From Dermatophilaceae bacterium (GTDB lineage Bacteria > Actinomycetota > Actinomycetes > Actinomycetales > Dermatophilaceae), in assembly GCA_013361975.1 (NCBI GenBank), contig JABFXB010000492.1, positions 1 through 18,370 on the forward strand: a stretch of 18,370 bases of DNA. The letters are read 5' to 3'. Positions 7,501-13,801 of the stretch are shown in pieces. How positions within the stretch are numbered: position 1 is the stretch's first letter; every line of letters begins with the position of its first letter. The position numbers were made by a program, and so were the translations under genes. The notes below the pieces were generated by a model, which was not told the DNA's origin, made no database searches, and saw only the letters and a program-made list of their open reading frames with translations.

Positions 7501-7941
7501 GTGCGCTTCATGATCATCGTCCCCGGCAACAGCGAGACCGAGGAGGGCCTGAGCGGCTCGGAGCAGCAGTTCGCCGACATGCAGGCCTACAACGAGGAGA
7601 TGCTCAAGGCCGGCGTCTTCGTCGACGGGCAGGGGCTGCACCCCTCGGCGAAGGGCGCCCGCGTCACCTACGAGGACGGCGACTGGGTCGTCACCGACGG
7701 GCCGTTCGCGGAGGCGAAGGAGCTCATCGCCGGCTTCACGATCATCGACGTCAGCTCGCGCGAGGAGGCCCTCGAGTGGCTGAAGAAGTGGCCCACCTCG
7801 TGCGCGCCCGACGCGGGCCAGGCGCTCGAGCTGCGCCAGGTCTACGCGCCCGAGGACTTCGCCGACGTGCTCACGCCCGAGATGATCGAGCGCGAGGAGC
7901 AGATGCGCGCCGAGGCCGCGCGCAACGCCGCGGCCGGCTGA
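7501..7941 (+). CDS. YCII-related (DGPF) protein, partner of ECF42-type sigma factor
   Basis: 146 aa from the GTG at 7501, preceded by GAGGAG with a ~6-base spacer. The frame is open further upstream, but the family start (VRFMIIVPGN) fits this codon. The diagnostic DGPF is at residues 66-69 in TDGPFAEAKELIAGF, within a YCII/ferredoxin-like alpha-beta barrel fold. The family is widespread beside ECF42 sigma factors and is thought to take part in their stress signalling or to be their output. Its biochemical activity is not established. It lies 50 bases before the sigma gene, as an operon under the promoter at 7429-7455. The C-terminus is Glu/Ala-rich and probably helical. Confidence 0.88.
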   Translation: MRFMIIVPGNSETEEGLSGSEQQFADMQAYNEEMLKAGVFVDGQGLHPSAKGARVTYEDGDWVVTDGPFAEAKELIAGFTIIDVSSREEALEWLKKWPTSCAPDAGQALELRQVYAPEDFADVLTPEMIEREEQMRAEAARNAAAG

Positions 7942-7991
7942 CCGCGTCGGCAGGGCACCCCGCCGTCCGACCGGCGTGCGAGAGTGGCGGG

Positions 7992-9317
7992 GTGTCAACC
8001 GAGGCCACCGCTGACGACCCCTCCGCGCCCGTGTCGCCGAACGCGTACGCCGTCTCGCCCGACGACGTGCAGCGCACGCTCGCAGCCGTCTGGCGCATGG
8101 AGGCCGCCAAGGTGACGGCCGTCGTGGCGCGCGTGGTCGGCGACGTCGGCCTCGCCGAGGACCTCGCCCAGGACGCCTTCGTGCAGGCCCTCGAGCAGTG
8201 GCCGCGCGACGGCATACCGAGCAAGCCCGGCGCGTGGCTCACGTCGACCGCGCGGCGGCGGGCCATCGACCGCATCCGTCGCGACGTCAACCTCGCGAGC
8301 AAGCTGCAGCAGGTGGGGCACATGGAGGAGCTGAGGGTGGCCGACCTGGCCGAGGCCGACTTCGACGCCGCCCTCGAGGACATCGACGACGACGTGCTCG
8401 GGCTGATCTTCGCCGCCTGCCACCCCGTTCTCACCGCCCAGGCGCGGATCTCGTTGACGCTGAGGATGATCGGCGGCCTCACCACGCGTGAGATCGCCCG
8501 GGCGTTCCTCACCACCGAGCCGACGATCGGCCAGCGCATCTCGCGGGCGAAGAAGACGCTGAGCCAGGACGGCGTCACCATCGAGGTGCCCTCGGGTGCC
8601 GACCTCGCGCCGCGCCTCGCGTCCGTGCTCGAGGTCGTCTACCTCATCTTCAACGAGGGGTATGCCGCCACGTCGGGTCGCGACTGGGTGCGCGGTGACC
8701 TCATGGAGGAGGCGATCCGGCTCGGCCGGGTGCTCGCCGCGCTCGCCCCCGGCGAGGCGGAGGTGCACGGGCTGCTCGCGCTCATGGAGATCCAGGCGTC
8801 GCGCACCCGGGCACGCATCGGGCGTGACGGTGAGCCGGTGCTGCTGCTCGACCAGGACCGCACGAAGTGGGACTGGGGTCTCATCCGGCACGCGCTCGCC
8901 GCCCTCGACCGTGCCACGTCGCTCGTCGCCTCGACGGGCCCCGGCCCCTACCTGCTGCAGGCCGCCATCGCCGCCTGCCACGCCCGCGCCCGCACGGCGG
9001 ACGCCACCGACTGGTCGCAGATCGTGGCGCTCTACGAACGGCTCGGCACCGTGCGTCCCTCGCCCGTCGTCGACCTCAACCGAGCAGTCGCGATGTCCTA
9101 TGCCGACGGCCCCGCCGACGCGCTCGTCGTCGTCGACGCCCTCGTCGCCTCCAACGCGCTCGACGGCTACCACCTGTTGCCGAGCGTGCGGGGCGACCTG
9201 CTCTCGAGGCTCGGGCGCGACGACGAGGCCCGGGTCGAGTTCGCCCGGGCGGCCTCGATGGCCCAGAACGACGCCGAGAAGGCGCTGCTGCTGCGACGGG
9301 CTGCCGGCGAGGCCTGA
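7992..9317 (+). CDS. ECF42-like RNA polymerase sigma factor with C-terminal helical (TPR-like) domain
   Basis: 441 aa from the GTG at 7992. Region sigma-2 spans about residues 24-100, including GLAEDLAQDAFVQALEQWP and a basic RRRAIDRIRRD. Sigma-4 is around 140-195, with the helix-turn-helix in TTREIARAFLTTEPTIGQR. After that comes the long C-terminal extension of this group, with VLEVVYLIFNEGYAAT at about 212-227 and alpha-helical TPR-like repeats to the end. No anti-sigma factor gene is adjacent, as expected for ECF42, whose extension is thought to control activity. It directs RNA polymerase to stress promoters. GAGAGT six bases before the GTG could also give an internal leaderless transcript. 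The stop is 19 bases from the convergent HxlR gene. Confidence 0.9.
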   Translation: MSTEATADDPSAPVSPNAYAVSPDDVQRTLAAVWRMEAAKVTAVVARVVGDVGLAEDLAQDAFVQALEQWPRDGIPSKPGAWLTSTARRRAIDRIRRDVNLASKLQQVGHMEELRVADLAEADFDAALEDIDDDVLGLIFAACHPVLTAQARISLTLRMIGGLTTREIARAFLTTEPTIGQRISRAKKTLSQDGVTIEVPSGADLAPRLASVLEVVYLIFNEGYAATSGRDWVRGDLMEEAIRLGRVLAALAPGEAEVHGLLALMEIQASRTRARIGRDGEPVLLLDQDRTKWDWGLIRHALAALDRATSLVASTGPGPYLLQAAIAACHARARTADATDWSQIVALYERLGTVRPSPVVDLNRAVAMSYADGPADALVVVDALVASNALDGYHLLPSVRGDLLSRLGRDDEARVEFARAASMAQNDAEKALLLRRAAGEA

Positions 9318-9336
9318 CGTCGCGACGGCCGAGGCG

Positions 9337-9807
9337 TCAGCCGGCGGCTGGGACCCCGGCGGCTGCGCCCGGCCCCGGCAGCACGTCGACGTCGTCGGCG
9401 TGCATGGGCTCGCCGCAGTGGCTGCAGCGCGGGTCGACGACGGCGACCTGGCCGCAGGCGTGGTGACGGTAGAGCACCGGTGGCCCCGCCTCGCCGGCGA
9501 GCCAGCGGTCGCCCCAGCGCGCCATCACCATGAGCATCTCGACGAGGTCGGTGCCCTTCTCGGTGAGGAGGTAGTCGAAACGTGGGCGGGCGTCGTAGGG
9601 CCGGCGCTCGAGAACGCCCTGCTCGACGAGGTGGCCGAGTCGCTCGGCGAGCACCTTGCGCGAGATGCCGAGGTCGGCCTGCAGCTGCTCGAAGCGCGAC
9701 ATGCCCACCCAGACGTCGCGGAGGATGAGGGGCGACCACGGCTCGCCGATGACGTCGAGCGTGCGGGCGATGGAGCACGCCATGTCGCGGAACTGGGTGC
9801 GTTGCAT
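9337..9807 (-). CDS. HxlR-family winged-helix regulator with C-terminal cysteine cluster
   Basis: 156 aa. The HxlR winged helix covers residues ~8-105 (CSIARTLDVIGEPWSPLILR, then FEQLQADLGISRKVLAERL). C11 is in the position of the conserved N-terminal Cys that senses quinones or aldehydes in YodB/HypR-type members. A C-terminal extension carries C118, C128 and C131 (HACG... CSHCG), resembling a zinc ribbon and possibly a second redox or metal site. It likely represses the divergent oxidoreductase-YCII operon and itself through the two palindromes at 9829-9881. The ATG at 9807 is leaderless by appearance: TACGTT ends exactly six bases before it. Confidence 0.9.
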   Translation of the reverse strand: MQRTQFRDMACSIARTLDVIGEPWSPLILRDVWVGMSRFEQLQADLGISRKVLAERLGHLVEQGVLERRPYDARPRFDYLLTEKGTDLVEMLMVMARWGDRWLAGEAGPPVLYRHHACGQVAVVDPRCSHCGEPMHADDVDVLPGPGAAAGVPAAG

Positions 9808-9813
9808 GCGTTC

Positions 9814-9819
9814 AACGTA
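9814..9819 (-). promoter_or_regulatory. Candidate leaderless -10 element of the HxlR gene
   Basis: On the minus strand TACGTT (9819-9814) is followed by six bases and the ATG at 9807. The nearer operator (9829-9843) would cover about -22 to -36 of this promoter. Confidence 0.55.
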
Positions 9820-9828
9820 CCATTCGGG

Positions 9829-9843
9829 GTTCCCTCAAGGAAC
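9829..9843. promoter_or_regulatory. HxlR operator 1 (candidate)
   Basis: GTTCC-CTCAA-GGAAC has perfect 5-bp arms and a 5-bp centre. It overlaps the expected -35 regions of both divergent promoters. Its sequence is nearly identical to the second site 37 bp away. Confidence 0.7.
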
Positions 9844-9852
9844 TCTGGGTGC

Positions 9853-9858
9853 TAGGGT
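9853..9858 (+). promoter_or_regulatory. -10 element of the PPOX/YCII operon (candidate)
   Basis: TAGGGT lies between the two operator palindromes. The predicted transcription start is near 9865, inside operator 2, which fits repression by blocking polymerase. Confidence 0.5.
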
Positions 9859-9864
9859 CGAGAA

Positions 9865-9881
9865 AGTTCCTTCAAGGAACT
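9865..9881. promoter_or_regulatory. HxlR operator 2 (candidate)
   Basis: AGTTCC-TTCAA-GGAACT has perfect 6-bp arms and a 5-bp centre, sharing TCAA with operator 1. Centre-to-centre spacing to operator 1 is 37 bp, about 3.5 turns. It would cover the start of the rightward transcript. Confidence 0.7.
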
Positions 9882-9927
9882 GACCGTGAACCTTCATGAC
9901 GACGCAATCACCCCAGGAGGACTCGAC

Positions 9928-10308
9928 ATGATCGACGACGACGTACGCACCGTCCTGGACGGCACCCCGATCGCGCACCTGGCGACCACCCTGCCCGACG
10001 GATCGCCGCACTCGGTTCCGCTGTGGGTCGGCACCGTCGGCGACCGGGTCGCCTTCCTCACCGGGCCCGGTTCGGTCAAGGCCCGCAACCTGCGCCGCGA
10101 CCCGCGCCTTGCCATCTCGCTCACCCCCGCCGACTCACCGTTCACGCCCGTGATGCTGCGCGGACGCGTCGTCGAGTGGCTCGACGGAGAGCCAGGGTGG
10201 AAGGTGGTCGACGAGATCGCGATGAAGTACATCGGGTCGCCCTACGGCCGCGACCGGGAGCGCGTCGTGGCCCTCGTCGAGGTCGACCACCAGAAGCTGG
10301 GGATGTGA
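9928..10308 (+). CDS. PPOX-fold (pyridoxamine 5'-phosphate oxidase family) oxidoreductase, probably F420-type
   Basis: 126 aa from the ATG at 9928, with AGGAGG seven bases upstream. A frame open from 9886 is rejected in favour of this start. The N-terminal IAHLATTLPDGSPHSVPLWV and RVAFLTGPGSVKARNLRRDP are typical of the small split-barrel flavin/deazaflavin-binding family found in many actinobacterial paralogues. Such proteins bind FMN, F420 or heme-type cofactors as dimers and often reduce quinones or other electrophiles. The cofactor cannot be settled from sequence. The HxlR regulator is divergent and the next gene begins five bases after the stop, so it forms a small repressible operon. 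Confidence 0.87.
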   Translation: MIDDDVRTVLDGTPIAHLATTLPDGSPHSVPLWVGTVGDRVAFLTGPGSVKARNLRRDPRLAISLTPADSPFTPVMLRGRVVEWLDGEPGWKVVDEIAMKYIGSPYGRDRERVVALVEVDHQKLGM

Positions 10309-10313
10309 CAGGC

Positions 10314-10682
10314 ATGACGACGAACGTGACCGACGAGCAGATCCAGGCCCTGGCGGCCACCGCCGAGCCGTTCAGCGTCGCCGTGCTGCGCTGGGCTCCC
10401 GACCGGCACCAGGACGGCGCCGCCGCGATCGAGCTCGAGCACCAGCGGCGCATGGTCTCGATGCGGGCCGACGGCGTCGTCGCGGTGCTCTGCCCGGTGC
10501 TGTCGGACACGACGGCCGGCATCGCCATCATGACGGTGCCGGCCGACGATGCCGAGGCGATCATGGCCGCCGACCCGTGTGTGCAGGCCGGCATGATGAC
10601 CGTCGAGGTTCAGCCCTGCCTCGGCTTCCCGGGCGACACCCTCCCGGGCGTCCCGACGTCGACAACTGAGCACTCGACGTGA
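10314..10682 (+). CDS. YciI-like (YCII domain) small protein
   Basis: 122 aa, beginning five bases after the PPOX gene. Features of the YCII fold include the N-terminal strand FSVAVLRWAPDR, a helix with H and R residues (LEHQRRMVSMRADG) and the C-terminal DPCVQAGMMTVEVQPC, matching the DPF-x-AG-type ending of YciI proteins. Family members are small ferredoxin-like proteins; a few act as dehydrochlorinases or lactone-processing enzymes, but most are uncharacterised. It probably works with the PPOX protein under HxlR control. The last eight codons and the stop (10656-10682) lie inside the left arm of a palindromic repeat, so the tail TSTTEHST is repeat-encoded and unlikely to belong to the original fold. 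Confidence 0.82.
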   Translation: MTTNVTDEQIQALAATAEPFSVAVLRWAPDRHQDGAAAIELEHQRRMVSMRADGVVAVLCPVLSDTTAGIAIMTVPADDAEAIMAADPCVQAGMMTVEVQPCLGFPGDTLPGVPTSTTEHST

Positions 10683-10712
10683 CGCCCCGGTCGAGTGCTC
10701 AGTTGTCGACGT
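10656..10712. terminator. 23-bp perfect inverted repeat at the end of the YciI-like gene (possible bidirectional terminator)
   Basis: The arms 10656-10678 and 10690-10712 are perfectly complementary over 23 bp around an 11-base loop. The left arm contains the stop codon of the upstream gene. It lies between convergent genes (YciI-like rightward, TerC leftward), fitting a shared terminator. The same sequence is part of a tandem array, so it may primarily be a repetitive element. Confidence 0.65.
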
Positions 10713-10785
10713 GGAGAAGTGGGCACTCGACGTGACGCCCCGGTCGAGTGCTCAGTTGTCGACGTGCGGAAGTGGGCACTCGACG
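10671..10785. repeat. 53-bp tandem repeat, 2.2 copies
   Basis: Copies lie at 10671-10723 and 10724-10776, differing at two positions (GTGGAG versus GTGCGG). A partial third copy, CACTCGACG, begins at 10777. Each unit carries the loop and right arm of the palindrome, so a 9-bp inverted repeat (GCACTCGAC/GTCGAGTGC) is repeated in both. It fills nearly the whole gap before the TerC stop at 10818. Confidence 0.9.
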
Positions 10786-10817
10786 GCGTAGGACGGTCTG
10801 CCCCGCCCGTGTCGGGG

Positions 10818-11873
10818 TCAGGCGCCGGTGACCCGGGCTGACTCGACGTCGACGTCGACGCTCGCCTCGTCCCGTCGGTTTGCGACGACGCTCGTCACCG
10901 TGACGACCGCGAGGATGCCGATGATGACGCCGAGCGACAGCAGCGTCGGGATCTGCGGCACACCCGGCCAGACGCCGTGCGCCCAGTGCAGCACGAGCTT
11001 CACGCCGATGAAGGCGAGGATGAGCGCCAGGCCGTGGCCGAGGTGCACCAGCTTGGCCAAGGCGCCCTCGAGCACGAAGTAGAGCGCGCGCAGGCCGAGC
11101 AGGGCGAAGGCGTTCGTCGCGAAGACGAGGTACGGGTCGCCCGTGATGCCGTAGACGGCGGGCACCGAGTCGATGGCGAAGACGATGTCGGTGCCGAGGA
11201 TCGCGACGGCGACGAGGGCCAGCGGCGTCACGGCCCGGCGACCGTCGGCACGAACCGTGAGGTTCGTGCCGGCATACGCGTCGGTGACGGGGTGGAACCG
11301 GCGGATCAGCTTGACGGTGCGCAGCTGGTCGACGTCGATGCTGTGGTCGGCGTGAGACAGCGCGTCTCGACCGACCTTGACCGCGGTGCCGAGCAGGATC
11401 GCGCCGAAGAGCAGGAAGGTCCACGCGAAGCTCGCGATCATCTGCGCACCGAGCGCGATGAAGATGCCGCGCAGCACGAGCGCGCCGGCGACGCCGATGA
11501 GGAGCACCCGCTGGCGCAGCTCACGCGGCACCGCGAACGCCGACAGCAGGATGATGAAGACGAAGAGGTTGTCGACCGAGAGCGACTTCTCGACGATGTA
11601 GCCGGTGTAGTACTCGACTCCCTGCTGCGAGCCGTACTGCCACCAGAGCCAGCCGCCGAACGCCAGCGGGATGGCGATGTAGAACGCGGACCAGCCGAGC
11701 GCCTCGCGCATGCTGGGGTCGTGCGGGCGGCGGGTGATGAGGAAGTCGACGACGAAGAGGGCGAGCACGCCGGCGATCGTCGCGATCCAGAGAGTGGGGG
11801 TTCCGATCGACGCGGTGGTCGCGGCCTCGGAAGCGGCCGGTGCGGTGGCGGCGGACGCCAGGGCAGTGGGCAT
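10818..11873 (-). CDS. TerC/Alx-family integral membrane metal exporter
   Basis: 351 aa with about nine hydrophobic segments. Family hallmarks are SVDNLFVFIILLSAF in the first half and GTDIVFAIDSVPAV in the second. Their Asp residues are thought to form the metal-binding path. TerC/Alx/MeeF proteins export Mn2+ or load metal onto secreted proteins, and older members are named for tellurite resistance. Assignment to manganese is supported by the riboswitch directly upstream. The ATG at 11873 has GAGGAG four bases before it. The N-terminus is a poorly conserved Ala-rich stretch, and the C-terminal tail is acidic and cytosolic. It ends at the tandem palindromic repeat. Confidence 0.92.
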   Translation of the reverse strand: MPTALASAATAPAASEAATTASIGTPTLWIATIAGVLALFVVDFLITRRPHDPSMREALGWSAFYIAIPLAFGGWLWWQYGSQQGVEYYTGYIVEKSLSVDNLFVFIILLSAFAVPRELRQRVLLIGVAGALVLRGIFIALGAQMIASFAWTFLLFGAILLGTAVKVGRDALSHADHSIDVDQLRTVKLIRRFHPVTDAYAGTNLTVRADGRRAVTPLALVAVAILGTDIVFAIDSVPAVYGITGDPYLVFATNAFALLGLRALYFVLEGALAKLVHLGHGLALILAFIGVKLVLHWAHGVWPGVPQIPTLLSLGVIIGILAVVTVTSVVANRRDEASVDVDVESARVTGA

Positions 11874-11880
11874 GGGACTC

Positions 11881-12000
11881 CTCAGAACGGTGAACGTCTG
11901 AGGTCTCCTTCACCGGCGACGCCGGCCGCGGACCGGGGCTGTCATGGGACCGCCGTACTGACCGGAGCGCGCGAGGAAGTACTCCCCTCGACACCCATTC
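11881..12000 (-). ncRNA. yybP-ykoY manganese riboswitch upstream of the TerC gene
   Basis: Read on the minus strand, the leader contains the signature AGGGGAGTAC (GGGGAGTA at 11987-11980). After an intervening helical region (CGCGGCCGGCGTCGCCGG), it has the second conserved element GGAGACCTC (11908-11900). Both are typical of yybP-ykoY aptamers, which bind Mn2+ and commonly precede TerC/Alx genes. The end of the aptamer (CCTCAGA) can pair with TCTGAGG, which overlaps the ribosome-binding GAGGAG just before the start codon. That predicts translational control: metal binding would free the site. The 5' boundary is approximate. Confidence 0.82.
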
Positions 12001-12103
12001 TACGGGGCATCGAGGGAGCGGCCAAACGCCGCCGCCTGCACTGCGCATCCTTGCGTATGCCGTCGCGCTCGCTCGTGCCCGACCGGTGGCGCGGGCGGGT
12101 CGC

Positions 12104-12598
12104 TCAGCCGCGGGGGACCGGTGCCTCGGTGGGGCGGCTGCCGTCGCTCCGCGCGCGTCGCCGGGCGACCACCCAGCCGACGACAGCGACGAGGGCGAGG
12201 GCCACGACGGCGACTCCCCACCACGAGCCGGCCTCGGCCGCGAGCCAGGCCTGCACGACGGCGAGGCCGATCGTCGCGTAGAGCACCGCCCAGATGACCG
12301 AGCCGACGACCGCGGCGGGCACGTACCACCGCAGCGGCATCCGCATGACCCCCGCCGTCAGGTGGATCGCGGTCTGGATGCCGACGGTCAGGTAGGAGAG
12401 CGTGACCGCGACGGGCCCGAGCCGGCGGAGCAGCGCCTCGGCCCGTGCCGTCAGCTCGCCGTGCGTGCCGCGGTAGCGCCGCCAGCTCGCGATGGCTCCG
12501 CGGCCGACCCAGTAGGTGCCGTTGGAGCGCACCATGGCGCTCGCGAACAACGCGAGGAACGCCTGCCAGAAGGGCAGCTCGGCCAGCCTGTCGAGCAT
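12104..12598 (-). CDS. DedA-like (VTT/SNARE-associated domain) membrane protein
   Basis: 164 aa from the ATG at 12598. An N-terminal amphipathic/hydrophobic region is followed by GPVAVTLSYLTVGIQ and AGVMRMPLRWYVPAAVVGS, resembling the DedA pattern of a re-entrant loop with G-x-M-x-M-P. Two or three C-terminal membrane segments and a basic tail follow. DedA proteins are proton-coupled lipid flippases or scramblases (undecaprenyl phosphate or phospholipids) of the cytoplasmic membrane. At 164 aa it is slightly shorter than most and lacks the usual E-x-x-x-P N-terminal motif, so the subfamily is unclear. A GTG at 12604 is in frame, but TAGGGT lies exactly six bases before the ATG, favouring a leaderless start there. 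Confidence 0.78.
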   Translation of the reverse strand: MLDRLAELPFWQAFLALFASAMVRSNGTYWVGRGAIASWRRYRGTHGELTARAEALLRRLGPVAVTLSYLTVGIQTAIHLTAGVMRMPLRWYVPAAVVGSVIWAVLYATIGLAVVQAWLAAEAGSWWGVAVVALALVAVVGWVVARRRARSDGSRPTEAPVPRG

Positions 12599-12604
12599 GC
12601 CCAC

Positions 12605-12610
12605 ACCCTA
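12605..12610 (-). promoter_or_regulatory. Candidate leaderless -10 element of the DedA-like gene
   Basis: On the minus strand TAGGGT (12610-12605) is followed by six bases and the ATG at 12598. Confidence 0.55.
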
Positions 12611-12621
12611 GGCCGGACGGC

Positions 12622-12776
12622 TCACCCGGCGGGCACCGAGGTGTCCCGGAACGGGGCCGCCCCCAACGCGTACCGAAGTCGACCTCGGCCGCCGGCGTCA
12701 CGTCGCCCTTGCGACCTGGAGCCTCGGACCAGCTCCAGTAGGCGTTGGTGCGGGCGATGACCTGCTCCGGGCTGAC
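12622..12776 (-). pseudogene. Possible decayed coding remnant between divergent genes
   Basis: On the minus strand a protein-like stretch begins at 12776 (VSPEQVIARTNAYWSWSE) and continues for about 35 codons. With a one-base shift near 12680, a second protein-like stretch (RYALGAAPFRDTSVPAG) runs to a TGA at 12624-12622. Neither frame alone has a good start and a clean stop: the upper frame has no nearby start or ribosome site, and extending it would run back into the divergent methyltransferase gene. It may be a frameshifted remnant or chance. I cannot assign a family. The rest of this 218-bp gap holds only promoter sequence. Confidence 0.25.
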
Positions 12777-12816
12777 CGGGCACCGACCCTCGCGAGGGTG
12801 GGATGCTGGGCGCGCC

Positions 12817-13671
12817 ATGACCGACATGACCCGCCCCCGCGAGCTGACCATCACCTCCGCGTCGAACCCGCGCCTCAAGGGCCTGGTCGGCCTACGCCGC
12901 CGCCGCACCCGCGAGGAGACGGGCCAGACCCTCGTCGAGGGCTACGAGGAGATCGGGCTCGCCCTCTCGGCGGGCGTGCGGCCGGGCACCGTCTACGTCT
13001 GCGAGGAGCTCTTCAGCCCGGCGGGCCGCGCCGGCAGCCAGGACATCGGCCACCAGGACGACCTGCTGGCCCGGCTGCGCGGTGACCGCGTCGAGGTCGT
13101 CCACCTCAGCCGCAGCGCCTTCGAGAAGGTGAGCTACCGCGAGGGCCCCGACGGGCTGCTCGCCGTCGTGGACCGGGTCGGTGTCGACCTCGCCGACCTC
13201 CGTGTCGACGGCCCCGACCACCTCACCCTGCTCAGCCAGGGCGTCGAGAAGCCCGGCAACCTCGGCGCCATGCTCCGCACCGCCGACGCCGCCGGTGTCG
13301 ACGCGGTCGTCGCAGCCGACCCCGTCACCGACTGGGGCAACCCCAACGTCGTGCGCGCGAGCAAGGGAACCGTGTTCGCCGTGCCCGCCGCCAGCGCCAC
13401 GACGGCCGAGGCGCTCGAGTGGCTCGAGGCGAACGACATCCGCCTCGTCGTCACCACGCCCGAGACCGACCTGCTCCACACGGACGTCGACTACACCGGC
13501 CGTGTGGCCGTCGCCGTCGGCAGCGAGAAGCACGGCGCCGACCGCACCCTCCTCGAGGCGGCCACCCACCGCGTGCGAATCCCCATGCACGGCAAGGCCA
13601 ACAGCCTCAACGTCGCCGCTTCGGCCGCCATCGTTCTCTACGAGGCGGTGCGCCAGCGCGACCTGCGCTGA
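12817..13671 (+). CDS. TrmH/SpoU-family 2'-O-ribose RNA methyltransferase
   Basis: 284 aa. Residues ~10-100 form the N-terminal RNA-binding domain of TrmH-type enzymes (ITSASNPRLKGLVGLRRRRT, then VEGYEEIGLAL). The SPOUT catalytic domain has all three motifs: motif 1 around 142-157 (GVEKPGNLGAMLRTAD), motif 2 GSEKHG at 235-240, and motif 3 at 255-269 (IPMHGKANSLNVAAS). The deep trefoil knot binds S-adenosylmethionine, and the enzyme methylates a ribose 2'-OH of rRNA or tRNA as a dimer. The specific target is not readable. The ATG at 12817 is used, although no Shine-Dalgarno precedes it; a second in-frame ATG at 12826 is possible. Confidence 0.9.
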   Translation: MTDMTRPRELTITSASNPRLKGLVGLRRRRTREETGQTLVEGYEEIGLALSAGVRPGTVYVCEELFSPAGRAGSQDIGHQDDLLARLRGDRVEVVHLSRSAFEKVSYREGPDGLLAVVDRVGVDLADLRVDGPDHLTLLSQGVEKPGNLGAMLRTADAAGVDAVVAADPVTDWGNPNVVRASKGTVFAVPAASATTAEALEWLEANDIRLVVTTPETDLLHTDVDYTGRVAVAVGSEKHGADRTLLEAATHRVRIPMHGKANSLNVAASAAIVLYEAVRQRDLR

Positions 13672-13756
13672 CCCGTGGGAGGCGGCGTGACGGCATACGC
13701 GATGACGGGAACATGAAGCCCGTGTGACGCGTGATGCGAGCCCGTCGGGGTGGGGG

Positions 13757-13778
13757 AGGGGTGGTCAAGAGCACCCCT
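13757..13778 (+). terminator. Hairpin between the methyltransferase and the VOC gene
   Basis: AGGGGTG (13757-13763) pairs with CACCCCT (13772-13778) across an 8-base loop. It is 86 bases after the methyltransferase stop and 24 bases before the next start. It could be a terminator or part of the downstream promoter region. Confidence 0.4.
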
Positions 13779-13801
13779 TGGCGTGTGTCACGATGTCTTG
13801 T

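Noticed and set aside
7089..7991. Long N-terminal extension of the sigma factor frame
   Set aside because: It overlaps the hydrolase and YCII genes in another frame and reads as Arg/Ala-rich noise. The GTG at 7992 matches family length.
7995..9173. 392-codon minus-strand frame opposite the sigma factor
   Set aside because: It is a shadow of the sigma gene, with no start signal or domain.
10671..10785. CRISPR array
   Set aside because: There are only two full copies, directly abutting with no spacers, and no cas genes.
10656..10785. Insertion sequence ends
   Set aside because: No transposase gene or target duplication is visible; only a small non-autonomous element would be possible.
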